From NCBI GenBank assembly GCA_902490005.1, contig CABUCM010000011.1, positions 4,602 to 68,601 of the forward strand: a DNA stretch of 64,000 bases, read 5' to 3'. Position numbers and translations under genes: made by a program. Origin of the DNA: an uncultured Ruminiclostridium sp. (GTDB taxonomy: Bacteria; Bacillota; Clostridia; Oscillospirales; Acutalibacteraceae). This document shows positions 36,354 to 44,111 of this stretch, piece by piece; the stretch's first letter is position 1, and every line of letters starts with the position of its first letter. The notes under the pieces are model-generated. The model ran no database searches. It was not told the origin of the DNA and was given only the letters and a program-made list of their open reading frames with translations.

Positions 36354-37121
36354 TTATTTCGCTTTGATTTCCAATCTTTGCCTGGCAAATTCATACATTA
36401 AAACTCCCGCCGCCACAGAAGCGTTCAGGGAGTTGATCTTTCCCTGCATGGGCAGGGACAAAATCAGGTCGCATTTTTCTTTTACCAACCGCCCGATTCC
36501 AACGCCCTCGCTGCCGATGACCAGCGCCGCCGGGCCCTTTAGGTCCGCCTGGCACCAGGGAGTTCCCTCCATATCGGCGCCGTAAATCCACAGGCCCCGC
36601 TTCTTCAAATCCTCCAGCGTTGCCGCCAGGTTGGAAACCCGGGCCACAGGCACATATTCCAACGCCCCGGCGGAGGCTTTTCCCACGGTATAAGTCAGCC
36701 CCGCGGACCTGCGTTTTGGGATAATAACCCCATGGGCCCCCGCGCATTCCGCCGTACGGAGAATCGCCCCCAGGTTATGGGGGTCGTTAAGCTCATCCGC
36801 CACAATCAGAAACGGCGGCTCGCCCCGCTGTTCCGCCAGCGCCAGCATATCCTCCACAGAAGCGTACTCGTGGGCCGCGGCCAGGGCCACGATTCCCTGA
36901 TGGTTCACCCCCGGACATAGAAAATCCAGTTTTTTGGGATCCGATTCCTTCACGGCGACTCCCTGAGCCTTTGCCTTGGCGACAATGTCCCCCAGGCTTC
37001 CGTTTCTGGCGCCCCGGGCCACCAAAATACTCTCGATGGGCCTGTCGGAACGGAGGGCTTCCCTGACGGCGTTTCTGCCGGCTATTACATCCTGGGACGG
37101 TTCGGTTCTTTTTTCTGCCAT
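36354..37121 (-). CDS. rlmB: 23S rRNA (guanosine-2'-O)-methyltransferase RlmB (SpoU family)
   Basis: Methylates the 2'-O of a guanosine in 23S rRNA (G2251 in E. coli). The 255-residue protein has the N-terminal substrate-binding domain (DVIAGRNAVREALRS) and the SPOUT knot motifs: NDPHNLGAILRTAECAGAHG near 112, LVIGSEGVGIGRLV near 200 and LPMQGKINSLNASVAAGVLM near 225. AAAGGAG precedes the ATG. First gene of a likely three-gene operon. A trmH-type 2'-O-ribose methylase with another target is possible. Confidence 0.93.
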   Translation of the reverse strand: MAEKRTEPSQDVIAGRNAVREALRSDRPIESILVARGARNGSLGDIVAKAKAQGVAVKESDPKKLDFLCPGVNHQGIVALAAAHEYASVEDMLALAEQRGEPPFLIVADELNDPHNLGAILRTAECAGAHGVIIPKRRSAGLTYTVGKASAGALEYVPVARVSNLAATLEDLKKRGLWIYGADMEGTPWCQADLKGPAALVIGSEGVGIGRLVKEKCDLILSLPMQGKINSLNASVAAGVLMYEFARQRLEIKAK

Positions 37122-37166
37122 ATAATCTCCTTTATTCCCGCTTTTTAGGAAAAACCCAAAAAGAAA

Positions 37167-37198
37167 GCTATACTTACCTAATTAAAGATAAGTATAGC
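37167..37198 (-). terminator. Terminator of the DUF6512 gene
   Basis: Perfect 10-base arms GCTATACTTA and TAAGTATAGC with a 12-base loop, followed on the minus strand by TTTCTTTTTGG. Confidence 0.7.
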
Positions 37199-37264
37199 AT
37201 ATGTGCGGGGAAAAAAGAAGACATTTTTCGATGATAAAACAGAAACAAATTGGTAAAAAAACAA

Positions 37265-37861
37265 TTAAATTTCTTTTAACGCGTCTAAATAAACCGCTCC
37301 CGTATCCAAATTCCTCGGCGGGATTCCGTAGGTCCCGGTGGAGGGGTCCAAAAACAGGCTGATATGGGGCGGGTTTACGGTGAAGGCCAGGTACATGGCG
37401 ATAAACAGGGCCAAGGCAAAGGCCGCGGCCGTAAACCAGGGACGGATCCTTTTCGGGTCCGCCTCCATCAGCTTGCTGGAAACCCAAAAGCCTAATGCCG
37501 CAAACACCACAAAGCCCAGGGTATCCACCCAAGCGTAGCCAGACCCTAAGAACCCGGTATAGAGGAAATAAAAGGCGATGGCGCCCAGCCCCATGGCGTA
37601 AAGCCCCCCGACCCTGGCGGTGACAAAATTTTTCAAAGGCAGCCTGAGAAAGCAAAGCTCCACAATGGACCAGCAGAGATAGGGCAGCGACATGATTTTT
37701 ACCGTTTCCCAAACGCTGCCGTTGGCGGCGCCGAACAAAATGGACCACACCGCGCCGCCGGAGAGCCGGTAACTGAAATGGAGCAAAAGCCCGGTAAGGC
37801 AGGTGAACGCTACGCCCCAGGTTTCCAGCTGCTTGAAGCGCTCCTTTTGCTGATAGGTCAT
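37265..37861 (-). CDS. DUF6512-like polytopic membrane protein
   Basis: A 198-residue protein with about five or six membrane segments, GSVWETVKI in the first loop and a conserved-looking NPPHISLFLDPSTGTYGIP near the C-terminus, which recalls the DUF6512 family. ATG at 37861 has AGGAGGAGG seven bases upstream and is preferred to the in-frame ATG at 37912. A second open frame on the same strand (37182-37892) lacks such a site and is taken as a shadow. Function unknown. Confidence 0.78.
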   Translation of the reverse strand: MTYQQKERFKQLETWGVAFTCLTGLLLHFSYRLSGGAVWSILFGAANGSVWETVKIMSLPYLCWSIVELCFLRLPLKNFVTARVGGLYAMGLGAIAFYFLYTGFLGSGYAWVDTLGFVVFAALGFWVSSKLMEADPKRIRPWFTAAAFALALFIAMYLAFTVNPPHISLFLDPSTGTYGIPPRNLDTGAVYLDALKEI

Positions 37862-37941
37862 GAAAAGCCCTCCTCCTATGGTCAAACGGCAAAAAGGCCG
37901 CTGATTATCCATATGAGGAGGGCTCCTTTTTTATGCCTGGC

Positions 37942-38202
37942 CTACAGCGCCATGACCGCCAAAGCGATTCCCGCTCCCGCCAGCGCCGCGGCTCCTAAAC
38001 GAACGCCCCAAAACAGAACTTTGTTTTTCCTGCGGAACGCCGAGGGAGCCCCTAAGCTCTCCAGCACCTGGGTGGCTTCCCGGTGCAGGGCTTCATAGGA
38101 TTCCTGCGTGTATTCCGGCTTGACCACAAACAGCGCCCGCTCATAAAAAGGGCTGTTTGTTTGGGTGACCTCGATCATCTGCCTGTTAACTCCCTTGATC
38201 AC
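37942..38202 (-). CDS. Small membrane-anchored hypothetical protein
   Basis: An 86-residue protein with a soluble N-terminal part (SPFYERALFVVKPEYTQESYE) and one C-terminal hydrophobic anchor (about 66-86). GTG at 38202 with GGGAGGA seven bases upstream is the best start; ATG at 38274 would add 24 poorly supported residues. No family is recognised. It is directly downstream of the DnaA-box element on the same strand. Confidence 0.7.
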   Translation of the reverse strand: MIKGVNRQMIEVTQTNSPFYERALFVVKPEYTQESYEALHREATQVLESLGAPSAFRRKNKVLFWGVRLGAAALAGAGIALAVMAL

Positions 38203-38337
38203 TATCGGTTCCTCCCGTAAATAAATTAGAAGCAACCGTATTCTTGTCGCCTTTTTCAGAGAATATACAGGCATTCCCGCGTAAAAAGAACGAATTTGCA
38301 GGCTTACCCTAGGGATATACCAACCGTATTTACATTA

Positions 38338-38464
38338 GTTAACATAAATTTTGCGGATAACCCGGTGGATAATGTTGAAAACCCTGTTGAAAATGTTCAA
38401 AAGTCCCTTAGGACAGGCATTCACAAGTTATACACAAAATACGTTGCAACCAGGTTATGTTAAC
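38338..38464. other. DnaA-box cluster flanked by a 10-base inverted repeat
   Basis: The non-coding stretch 38203-38597 contains three DnaA-box-like nonamers: TTATCCGCA (minus, 38352-38360), TTATCCACC (minus, 38364-38372) and TTATACACA (plus, 38428-38436). Two GTTGAAAA repeats lie between (38374-38381, 38386-38393). The whole is bounded by GTTAACATAA (38338-38347) and TTATGTTAAC (38455-38464). The sequence style matches clostridial replication-origin arrays, but there is no dnaA, dnaN or rpmH nearby. A DnaA-titration or DnaA-regulated promoter element is the best guess. Confidence 0.55.
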
Positions 38465-38566
38465 TTTTATAATTTCTCTTCGTGAAAAACCACCATAACA
38501 GGGAGTAATTTTACCTTGTCAAAAAGCAATTTGCATAATTTTCCAGTGAAATTCAGTCACAAATTC

Positions 38567-38594
38567 TTGACAAATGTTTAAGCCTTATTATAAA
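38567..38594 (+). promoter_or_regulatory. Promoter-like sequence reading antisense into the DUF6062 gene
   Basis: TTGACA (38567-38572), 16 bases, TATAAA (38589-38594) on the plus strand, just outside the 3' end of the minus-strand DUF6062 gene. No plus-strand gene follows until 39401. Confidence 0.45.
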
Positions 38595-38597
38595 TTT

Positions 38598-39290
38598 TTA
38601 CTGCTTTTCAGGCCTTCTGGACGTCAGAAACTCAATGGAACGCTCGATAGAATCCTTAGAATTACCAAAATCCCCGCCAATATTTCGATAATCAAACATA
38701 GAACAAAAATGGGTAACGTCCTTTTGAAGCACTTCTAAATAGTTTTTCACCAAATCGCTGGCGGCCTGGGCAAACGGGCCGTAATTTTTTTTGCCCACGC
38801 CCTTGGGGGCGCCTTCCATCAGCGCGGTATAATGGGGCAGGCATAAATAGGGCTGCTGGGAGAACAGCTCCCGGAACTCCTCTTCTTTGACCCAAAGGCG
38901 GTAAACCGTATCGAACATGCGCACCATGGCCCACTGGATCTGTTCGCAGACAAAACAGCTTTCGGTGAGTTTCCGGGCGGACTCCACCTCTTTTTTCCCG
39001 GGGGCGCCGCGGCGGTCCAAATGAAGCACGGATTTTTCAATCTCTTTCAAATGGCTTTCCAAGATTAAAGCGTTGGAAAGCCGGCTCCCCTTTTTCAGCA
39101 TCATAGAAAAATGGGGGTAGCAAAACCCTTTCACGTTAGTGACCTCACGGACGTCAGGCTCCATCATGGCGGCGCCGGTGATATACTCGGTGACCCGATT
39201 TTCCAGGGTGTCCCGCATCCGGCAGATGGGGCAGCCGTCTTTCGGCTCAAACACCTCGCTGATGGGAATTGTGCAGATATCTTCTCTCAT
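38598..39290 (-). CDS. DUF6062 family protein
   Basis: A 230-residue cytoplasmic protein. Cysteine/histidine pairs suggest metal binding: DGCPICRMRD near residue 19, VKGFCYPHFSMML near 55, ESCFVCEQIQ near 110 and YLCLPHYTALM near 150. This CxxC and CxxH pattern is typical of DUF6062, whose function is unknown. GGAGGAAACGAC precedes the ATG. It appears to be transcribed alone. Confidence 0.8.
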   Translation of the reverse strand: MREDICTIPISEVFEPKDGCPICRMRDTLENRVTEYITGAAMMEPDVREVTNVKGFCYPHFSMMLKKGSRLSNALILESHLKEIEKSVLHLDRRGAPGKKEVESARKLTESCFVCEQIQWAMVRMFDTVYRLWVKEEEFRELFSQQPYLCLPHYTALMEGAPKGVGKKNYGPFAQAASDLVKNYLEVLQKDVTHFCSMFDYRNIGGDFGNSKDSIERSIEFLTSRRPEKQ

Positions 39291-39400
39291 GTCGTTTCCT
39301 CCGGTTTTATTTTCCTGGCCCGCTCTGGTAGCGCCCGGCCGGAAATTATTGTATAATAGGGTATCTTTCTTTACGATTTTGTCGAAAGGGTGGATGCTTT

Positions 39401-40234
39401 TTGGATTATCATCAAACGCCCGACGGGCTTCTGGTCACCGGTATCCCGGATTTTTCCCTGCCCGAAACCTTGGACTGCGGCCAATGCTTCCGCTGGCAGA
39501 GGCTGCCTTCGGGAGCCTACCGGGGCGCCGCTTTCGGCAGGCCCCTGACGGTTTCCATGAACGAAAAGGGCCTATTGCTGCAAGGGGTCACAGCCGGGGA
39601 TTTCCAAACTCTTTGGCGGGCTTATTTTGACCTTGATCTTGATTATAGCAAAATCAGAAGGGCTTTGGCAAAAAAAGATCCGGTTTTAAGAAAAGCGGCG
39701 GCCTTCGCCCCTGGTATCCGGATTTTAAACCAGGAGCCCTTTGAAACGCTGTGCTCCTTTATCATTTCCCAAAACAACAACATCCCCAGAATCAAGGGCA
39801 TCATCGCCCGCCTGTGCCTGCTTTTTCAGGACGAGACCGGCAGCGCCGATTATTTTCCCACCGCGGAAATGCTGGCCCGCCGCAAGGAAGCGGACCTGGC
39901 GCCCCTGCGGGCGGGGTGGCGGGCGGCGTATCTTCTGGACGCCGCCGAAAAGGTGGCCAGCGGGGAAATCAGCCTGGAAAAGATAAAAGCCCTGCCCCTG
40001 CCTGACGCCAGGGCGGAGCTGATGAAAATCAGAGGGGTTGGCCCTAAGGTGGCGGAATGCGCGTTGTTGTACGGCTTTCACCGCCTGGAGGCGTTCCCCA
40101 TGGACGTTTGGATGAAACGGGCCATGGCGACGCTGTTCCCGGAAAAACGGGGCGAAGACTTCGGGCCTTACGCCGGAATCGCTCAGCAGTATATCTTCCA
40201 TTACAGCCGGCTCCACCCGGAGCTTTTTCGATAA
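39401..40234 (+). CDS. 8-oxoguanine DNA glycosylase / AP lyase (OGG1 type)
   Basis: Removes 8-oxoguanine from DNA and cleaves the abasic site. The 277-residue protein has the OGG N-terminal domain (LPETLDCGQCFRWQR), then the helix-hairpin-helix GPD fold. FIISQNNNIPRIKGII is the first conserved helix, MKIRGVGPKVAECALL is the hairpin with the catalytic Lys, and PMDVWMKRA has the catalytic Asp. The start is TTG, seven bases after AAGGGTGG. Specificity for 8-oxoG rather than alkylated bases is inferred from the OGG-like N-terminus and Lys. Confidence 0.92.
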   Translation: MDYHQTPDGLLVTGIPDFSLPETLDCGQCFRWQRLPSGAYRGAAFGRPLTVSMNEKGLLLQGVTAGDFQTLWRAYFDLDLDYSKIRRALAKKDPVLRKAAAFAPGIRILNQEPFETLCSFIISQNNNIPRIKGIIARLCLLFQDETGSADYFPTAEMLARRKEADLAPLRAGWRAAYLLDAAEKVASGEISLEKIKALPLPDARAELMKIRGVGPKVAECALLYGFHRLEAFPMDVWMKRAMATLFPEKRGEDFGPYAGIAQQYIFHYSRLHPELFR

Positions 40235-40237
40235 AAG

Positions 40238-40918
40238 CTAGGGCAGCAGCATCGCCAGCAACACCGTGAACACCCCGGAAATCCCAATGGCGATGCCGCT
40301 CATGGCGCCCTCGGTTTCCCCAATTTCAATGGCCTTGCTGGTGCCTACCGCGTGGCTGGCGGAGCCGATGGCCACGCCGGCCGCTACCGGATTTTTCACC
40401 CGGAACACCTTAATCAGCAGCGGCGCCATCATAGATCCTAAAATCCCAGTGATGACCACCGTGGCAACCGTTACCGGGACGATCCCCCCGTGCTGCCTGG
40501 AAATCTCCATGGCGATGGGGGTAGTCACGGACTTAGGCAGCATGGAGGCCGTCAGCTTTTCATCCAGGCCAAAGGCCCTGCATAACCCGTAAACGCTGAG
40601 CATAGAAGTAAGTGAGCCCGCGGCGCAGCCCAGCAGCACGGGAAACAGGTTCTTTTTCAGAATCTCCCGCTGCCGGTAAATGGACAAGGCCAGGGACGCG
40701 GTCGCCGGGGCTAAAAACAGGGAGATAAAATTTCCCCCGGCCTGGTAGTGCTCCAGGGGAATGTGAAACGCCAGCAGGACCAAAACCACCAGGATAATGG
40801 CGGTCAAAAGCGGGTTCACCAGGGGTGTTTTCGCCTTTCGGTTTAACCACACCCCCGCAGCGTAAGCTAAAATACTGAGAACGATCCCGAACAAAGGGGA
40901 ACTGGTGACTACTTCCAC
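40238..40918 (-). CDS. lrgB: LrgB-family membrane protein
   Basis: Partner of LrgA in holin/antiholin-like pairs, recently linked to pyruvate or glycolate transport. The 226-residue protein has seven or eight membrane segments and the family stretches LPKSVTTPIAMEISRQHGG and GSASHAVGTSKAIEIGETEG. The start is GTG, overlapping the lrgA stop by 10 bases, with AAGGGGG seven bases upstream. Confidence 0.94.
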   Translation of the reverse strand: MEVVTSSPLFGIVLSILAYAAGVWLNRKAKTPLVNPLLTAIILVVLVLLAFHIPLEHYQAGGNFISLFLAPATASLALSIYRQREILKKNLFPVLLGCAAGSLTSMLSVYGLCRAFGLDEKLTASMLPKSVTTPIAMEISRQHGGIVPVTVATVVITGILGSMMAPLLIKVFRVKNPVAAGVAIGSASHAVGTSKAIEIGETEGAMSGIAIGISGVFTVLLAMLLP

Positions 40919-41289
40919 GTGGAATCCCCCTTGCCGGTTATCTTATTCTGCAGCCACACGCCAAAACGCACCGTCAGCGCGGTTACCGCAAAGGTAACAA
41001 TGGTAGTCACAAAGCAAATCAGCAGCAGCTGCCAAACACTATCCTTGACAAATTCAAACTGCTCTAAAATGCCCACCCCCGCGGGAATGAAGAAAAAAGC
41101 CATATTCTGCAGCAGGAAATCCGCCTTTTGGCGGATATGGTCAATTTTCAGCACTTTGAAGCACAGCAGCAAAAACAGCAAGATCATGCTGATGACGGAG
41201 GCCGGGAAGGGAAACGGCAGAAAATAGGCTATCGCCTCTCCCAAAAGGCAGACTCCAAATATAATGCCGATTTGCAGAATCAGTTTCAT
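40909..41289 (-). CDS. lrgA: LrgA/CidA-family membrane protein
   Basis: The 126-residue protein has four membrane segments and the LrgA/CidA marks GEAIAYFLPFPFPASVISMI and FFIPAGVGILEQFEF. Directly upstream of lrgB and 31 bases after the alcohol dehydrogenase gene on the same strand, suggesting a three-gene unit. Confidence 0.93.
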   Translation of the reverse strand: MKLILQIGIIFGVCLLGEAIAYFLPFPFPASVISMILLFLLLCFKVLKIDHIRQKADFLLQNMAFFFIPAGVGILEQFEFVKDSVWQLLLICFVTTIVTFAVTALTVRFGVWLQNKITGKGDSTWK

Positions 41290-41320
41290 AATTTTCTACT
41301 CCTGAAGACGCTTTTCACGC

Positions 41321-42424
41321 TTATTTTAAAAACAGGGTTTCAAACAGCCGCAACCCCTGTTCCTCCGAATAGTGGCCCGGCGTGTTGGCATAATGCTTCA
41401 AGCCGGTAAACCGCTGGCGGTAGGATTGAATTTCCTCCTTGGTCATAGAAATTTCATCCACCCCGTTTAGGGAATCCAGCAGGTCGTTCACCGACGGCAG
41501 GTCTGTGTCTAAAATCTTTAAAAAACGCTCCATCTTCTGAGGCGCGTACTGGGCGCAGTGAAGCAGCAGCGCCGGCAGGAACACCGCGCAGGCCTTGCCG
41601 TGAGGCACCCCGTGCTTTTCTGTCAGGACATAGCCGTAGGGATGGGGGAACGACGTGCCGTGGGCGTTCAGCACCAAGCCGGCCCAAAGAGAGCCGTAAT
41701 ACATCTGCTCCCGGAACAGCGGGGTCATCTCCATACCGGGTTCCATCATTTTCAGCCCCCGGAACACCATCGGCATGGCTTTTTCCGCCAAATAGCTGGT
41801 GATATCGTCGCAGGCCGGGGAGAAATACCCTTCCACCGCGTGGCAGAAAGCGTCCAGCCCGGTGGAAACCGTGGTTTGATAAGACATGGAATGGGTATAG
41901 GCGGGATTGGCAATGGCCAGGGAGGCGTAAAGCTCCGGCCCGGAAACCGACTTTTTCATCCCATCCACCGTGAGAACCGACGTGGGGCTTACCTCACTGC
42001 CGGTGCCGGAGGTGGTGCCAATCAGCACAATTGGCAAAGGCGCGTTTTCCCAATCCTTTTGGAAAAACCGGTCCCGGCCAAGCCCCGGATTCGCCGCCAG
42101 CACAGCCACGGCCTTTGCCGCGTCCAGCGGCGAGCCGCCGCCCACGCCTACGATAAATTCGGCGTTTTCCTTTACCGCCAAAGCCGCCGCCTCTTCGCAG
42201 GAAGCAAGCTGCGGGTTTTCCGAGATGTTATCGTAAACAGAATAGGCAATTCCTTCCCGCCGGAGCGTCTCTATCAGGTCATCCAGGGCGCCGCTGGCTT
42301 TTGCCGAGTGCCTGCCTGTGACAATCACACAGGAAGCCCCCATTTTTTTGAGTAAGACCGCGCTGTCCGCCAGGGCGTTTTTTCCGCTGATGACTTTTAC
42401 CGGCATATAAAAATTAAAATTCAT
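41321..42424 (-). CDS. Iron-containing alcohol dehydrogenase
   Basis: NAD(P)-dependent alcohol or diol dehydrogenase of the group III family, 367 residues. The nucleotide-binding loop GVGGGSPLDAAKAVAV lies near residue 94. Metal ligands appear as D and H in GLDAFCHAVEGYFS (near 195) and H in NAHGTSFPHPYGY and KHGVPHGKACAVFLP (near 255-275). TTSGTGSEVSPTSV is also present. ATG at 42424 is preferred to 42454 as the family start. The substrate (butanol, propanediol or other) cannot be fixed by sequence. Likely transcribed with lrgAB. Confidence 0.93.
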   Translation of the reverse strand: MNFNFYMPVKVISGKNALADSAVLLKKMGASCVIVTGRHSAKASGALDDLIETLRREGIAYSVYDNISENPQLASCEEAAALAVKENAEFIVGVGGGSPLDAAKAVAVLAANPGLGRDRFFQKDWENAPLPIVLIGTTSGTGSEVSPTSVLTVDGMKKSVSGPELYASLAIANPAYTHSMSYQTTVSTGLDAFCHAVEGYFSPACDDITSYLAEKAMPMVFRGLKMMEPGMEMTPLFREQMYYGSLWAGLVLNAHGTSFPHPYGYVLTEKHGVPHGKACAVFLPALLLHCAQYAPQKMERFLKILDTDLPSVNDLLDSLNGVDEISMTKEEIQSYRQRFTGLKHYANTPGHYSEEQGLRLFETLFLK

Positions 42425-42551
42425 ACGGCACTCCTTCTTTCTTGGTGTTCCCATTGGATCCTTTTTATTATACTACCTGGCCATTCCTGTTGCAATCCTC
42501 TGGCCCGTTAACTTTATTCTCTGGAAATCTGCATTTTTCTATGGTTTCTTG

Positions 42552-42580
42552 TTGAAAGCCGGCGAAAAAAATGATAGAAT
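42552..42580 (+). promoter_or_regulatory. Promoter of the apbE-rnf operon
   Basis: TTGAAA (42552-42557), 17 bases, TAGAAT (42575-42580). A TATAAT immediately after (42581-42586) is an alternative -10 with no good -35. Confidence 0.65.
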
Positions 42581-42628
42581 TATAATCTATGATCGCAATT
42601 TTCCACCTTTTGTATAGGAGAACTATTT

Positions 42629-43705
42629 GTGAATATTTCTACAGGCAAACATTCGGCGAAACTGCATCTTGTTCTGCTGCTTCTGCTGGCGGCGGTGGTG
42701 GGCTTCGTGATCTGGCTCTATACCGGATACGCCGGCGGGTCCACCCCATACGAGGTCACCAATTACGCCATGGGCACCTATGTCCAGCAGACGGTTTACG
42801 GTAAAAACGGCCAAGCCGGCGCTTCCGCCGCGGCCAACGCTATCGCCAATTTGGAAAACGAGATTTCCTGGCGGGTAGAAGGTTCGGATATTCAGAAGCT
42901 CAACGCCCAGGCCGGCGGGGACCCTGTAAAGATCTCCAAAGAAGCCTTTTCCGTTTTACAAATCAGCCTGGATGTCGCCCAGGAAAGCGGCGGGGCCTTT
43001 GACCCCACCATTTACCCACTTTCCTCCCTTTGGGATTTTGGGGGCGACAACCAGCGGCTCCCTTCTCAGGACAGCATCGGCGAATTTCTTCCCTATGTGA
43101 ATTACCAGGACCTGGTTTTAAATGAGGAACACTCCACCGCCCAGCTGGCGAAGGAGCTGGAGGCCGTGGATTTAGGCGCCGTCGGAAAGGGCGCCGCCTG
43201 CGACGCGGCCCTGAAAGCCTACCGGGAGGCCGGCGTGGACAACGCCGTCATCGCCGTGGGCGGCAGCATCGGCGTGATGGGCCGGCGGCTGACCCAGGAA
43301 AACTGGCGTATCTCCGTCCGGGATCCCGGCAAAAACGTGGAGGATACCGACGCTGGCATGGGAGTATTGGAGCTTTCGGAAGGTTTTGTCTCCACCAGCG
43401 GCATTTACGAAAAATATTTCGAGGAAAACGGGACGCTCTATCATCATCTTTTGGATCCCGCCACCGGTTATCCGGTGGAAAACGACCTGCTTTCCGTTTC
43501 TGTGGTGGCAGAGACCGGCGTCCTCTCTGATTTGCTTTCTACCGCCTGCTTTGTGCTGGGCATGGAAAAAAGCCTGCCATTGCTGGCGCGTTATAACGCC
43601 CAGGCCATTTTTATCCACCGGAATCAAGAAGTTTTCGTGACCGACGGTCTGAAGGACCGCTTCACCGTCACCAGCCAGGATTATACCTTAAAGGATCTGA
43701 AGTGA
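42629..43705 (+). CDS. apbE: FAD:protein FMN transferase ApbE
   Basis: Transfers FMN from FAD onto Thr or Ser of RnfD and RnfG. The 358-residue protein has an N-terminal membrane segment (about 11-30) with no lipobox cysteine, so it is a signal-anchored extracytoplasmic enzyme. ApbE marks are YAMGTYVQQTVYG, ESGGAFDPTIYPLSSLWDF, VDLGAVGKGAACDAAL, AVGGSIGVMG and HHLLDPATGYP, the last with magnesium ligands. The start is GTG, eight bases after AGGAG. First gene of the rnf operon. Confidence 0.95.
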   Translation: MNISTGKHSAKLHLVLLLLLAAVVGFVIWLYTGYAGGSTPYEVTNYAMGTYVQQTVYGKNGQAGASAAANAIANLENEISWRVEGSDIQKLNAQAGGDPVKISKEAFSVLQISLDVAQESGGAFDPTIYPLSSLWDFGGDNQRLPSQDSIGEFLPYVNYQDLVLNEEHSTAQLAKELEAVDLGAVGKGAACDAALKAYREAGVDNAVIAVGGSIGVMGRRLTQENWRISVRDPGKNVEDTDAGMGVLELSEGFVSTSGIYEKYFEENGTLYHHLLDPATGYPVENDLLSVSVVAETGVLSDLLSTACFVLGMEKSLPLLARYNAQAIFIHRNQEVFVTDGLKDRFTVTSQDYTLKDLK

Positions 43706-44094
43706 TGGAACAATCCGCTGCAAACCGAAAATGGTTTCATAAAACAGACTTGCTTTTGATCCTGCTGGCAGGGGCCGTTGCCGTCATTCTGCTGCTTTGG
43801 CCAAAGGTGCCCGGCACAAAAGCGGTCATTTCCCAAAACGGCACAGAGCTTTATATGATCGATCTGGCCCGTGTGGAGAAGCCCTATGATATTCCCATCG
43901 ATGGGGAATACCCCTTGGTGATCCATGTGGAACAGGGGGCTGTCTGTTTTCAGGAGGCTTCCTGTCCGGACCAGGTGTGCGTTCACACCGGCAAGCTTTC
44001 TAAAAGCGGGCAAAGCGCCGTGTGCCTGCCGGCGAAGGTAACCATACAGGTTACCGGGGATGAAAAAGAGTTTGACGCCTATACAGGCTTTTAG
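43705..44094 (+). CDS. NusG domain II-containing protein of the rnf cluster
   Basis: A 129-residue protein with an N-terminal membrane segment (about 16-34) and an extracytoplasmic NusG-domain-II-like beta domain. It carries the conserved cysteine pattern ASCPDQVCVHTG near residue 93 and a third Cys in AVCLPAKV. Such proteins recur between apbE and rnfC in clostridial rnf operons and are thought to help assembly, but no function is proven. The start codon overlaps the apbE stop region. Confidence 0.85.
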   Translation: MEQSAANRKWFHKTDLLLILLAGAVAVILLLWPKVPGTKAVISQNGTELYMIDLARVEKPYDIPIDGEYPLVIHVEQGAVCFQEASCPDQVCVHTGKLSKSGQSAVCLPAKVTIQVTGDEKEFDAYTGF

Positions 44095-44111
44095 CGTTAA
44101 GGAGGAGCACC

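Noticed and set aside
37182..37892. Alternative minus-strand frame overlapping the DUF6512-like gene
   Set aside because: The frame at 37265-37861 has a strong ribosome-binding site and coherent membrane segments; the alternative has neither.
38338..38464. Chromosomal replication origin
   Set aside because: The DnaA boxes look origin-like, but dnaA, dnaN, recF and rpmH are absent and gene orientation does not switch there: the last 10 kb of the window is again on the minus strand.
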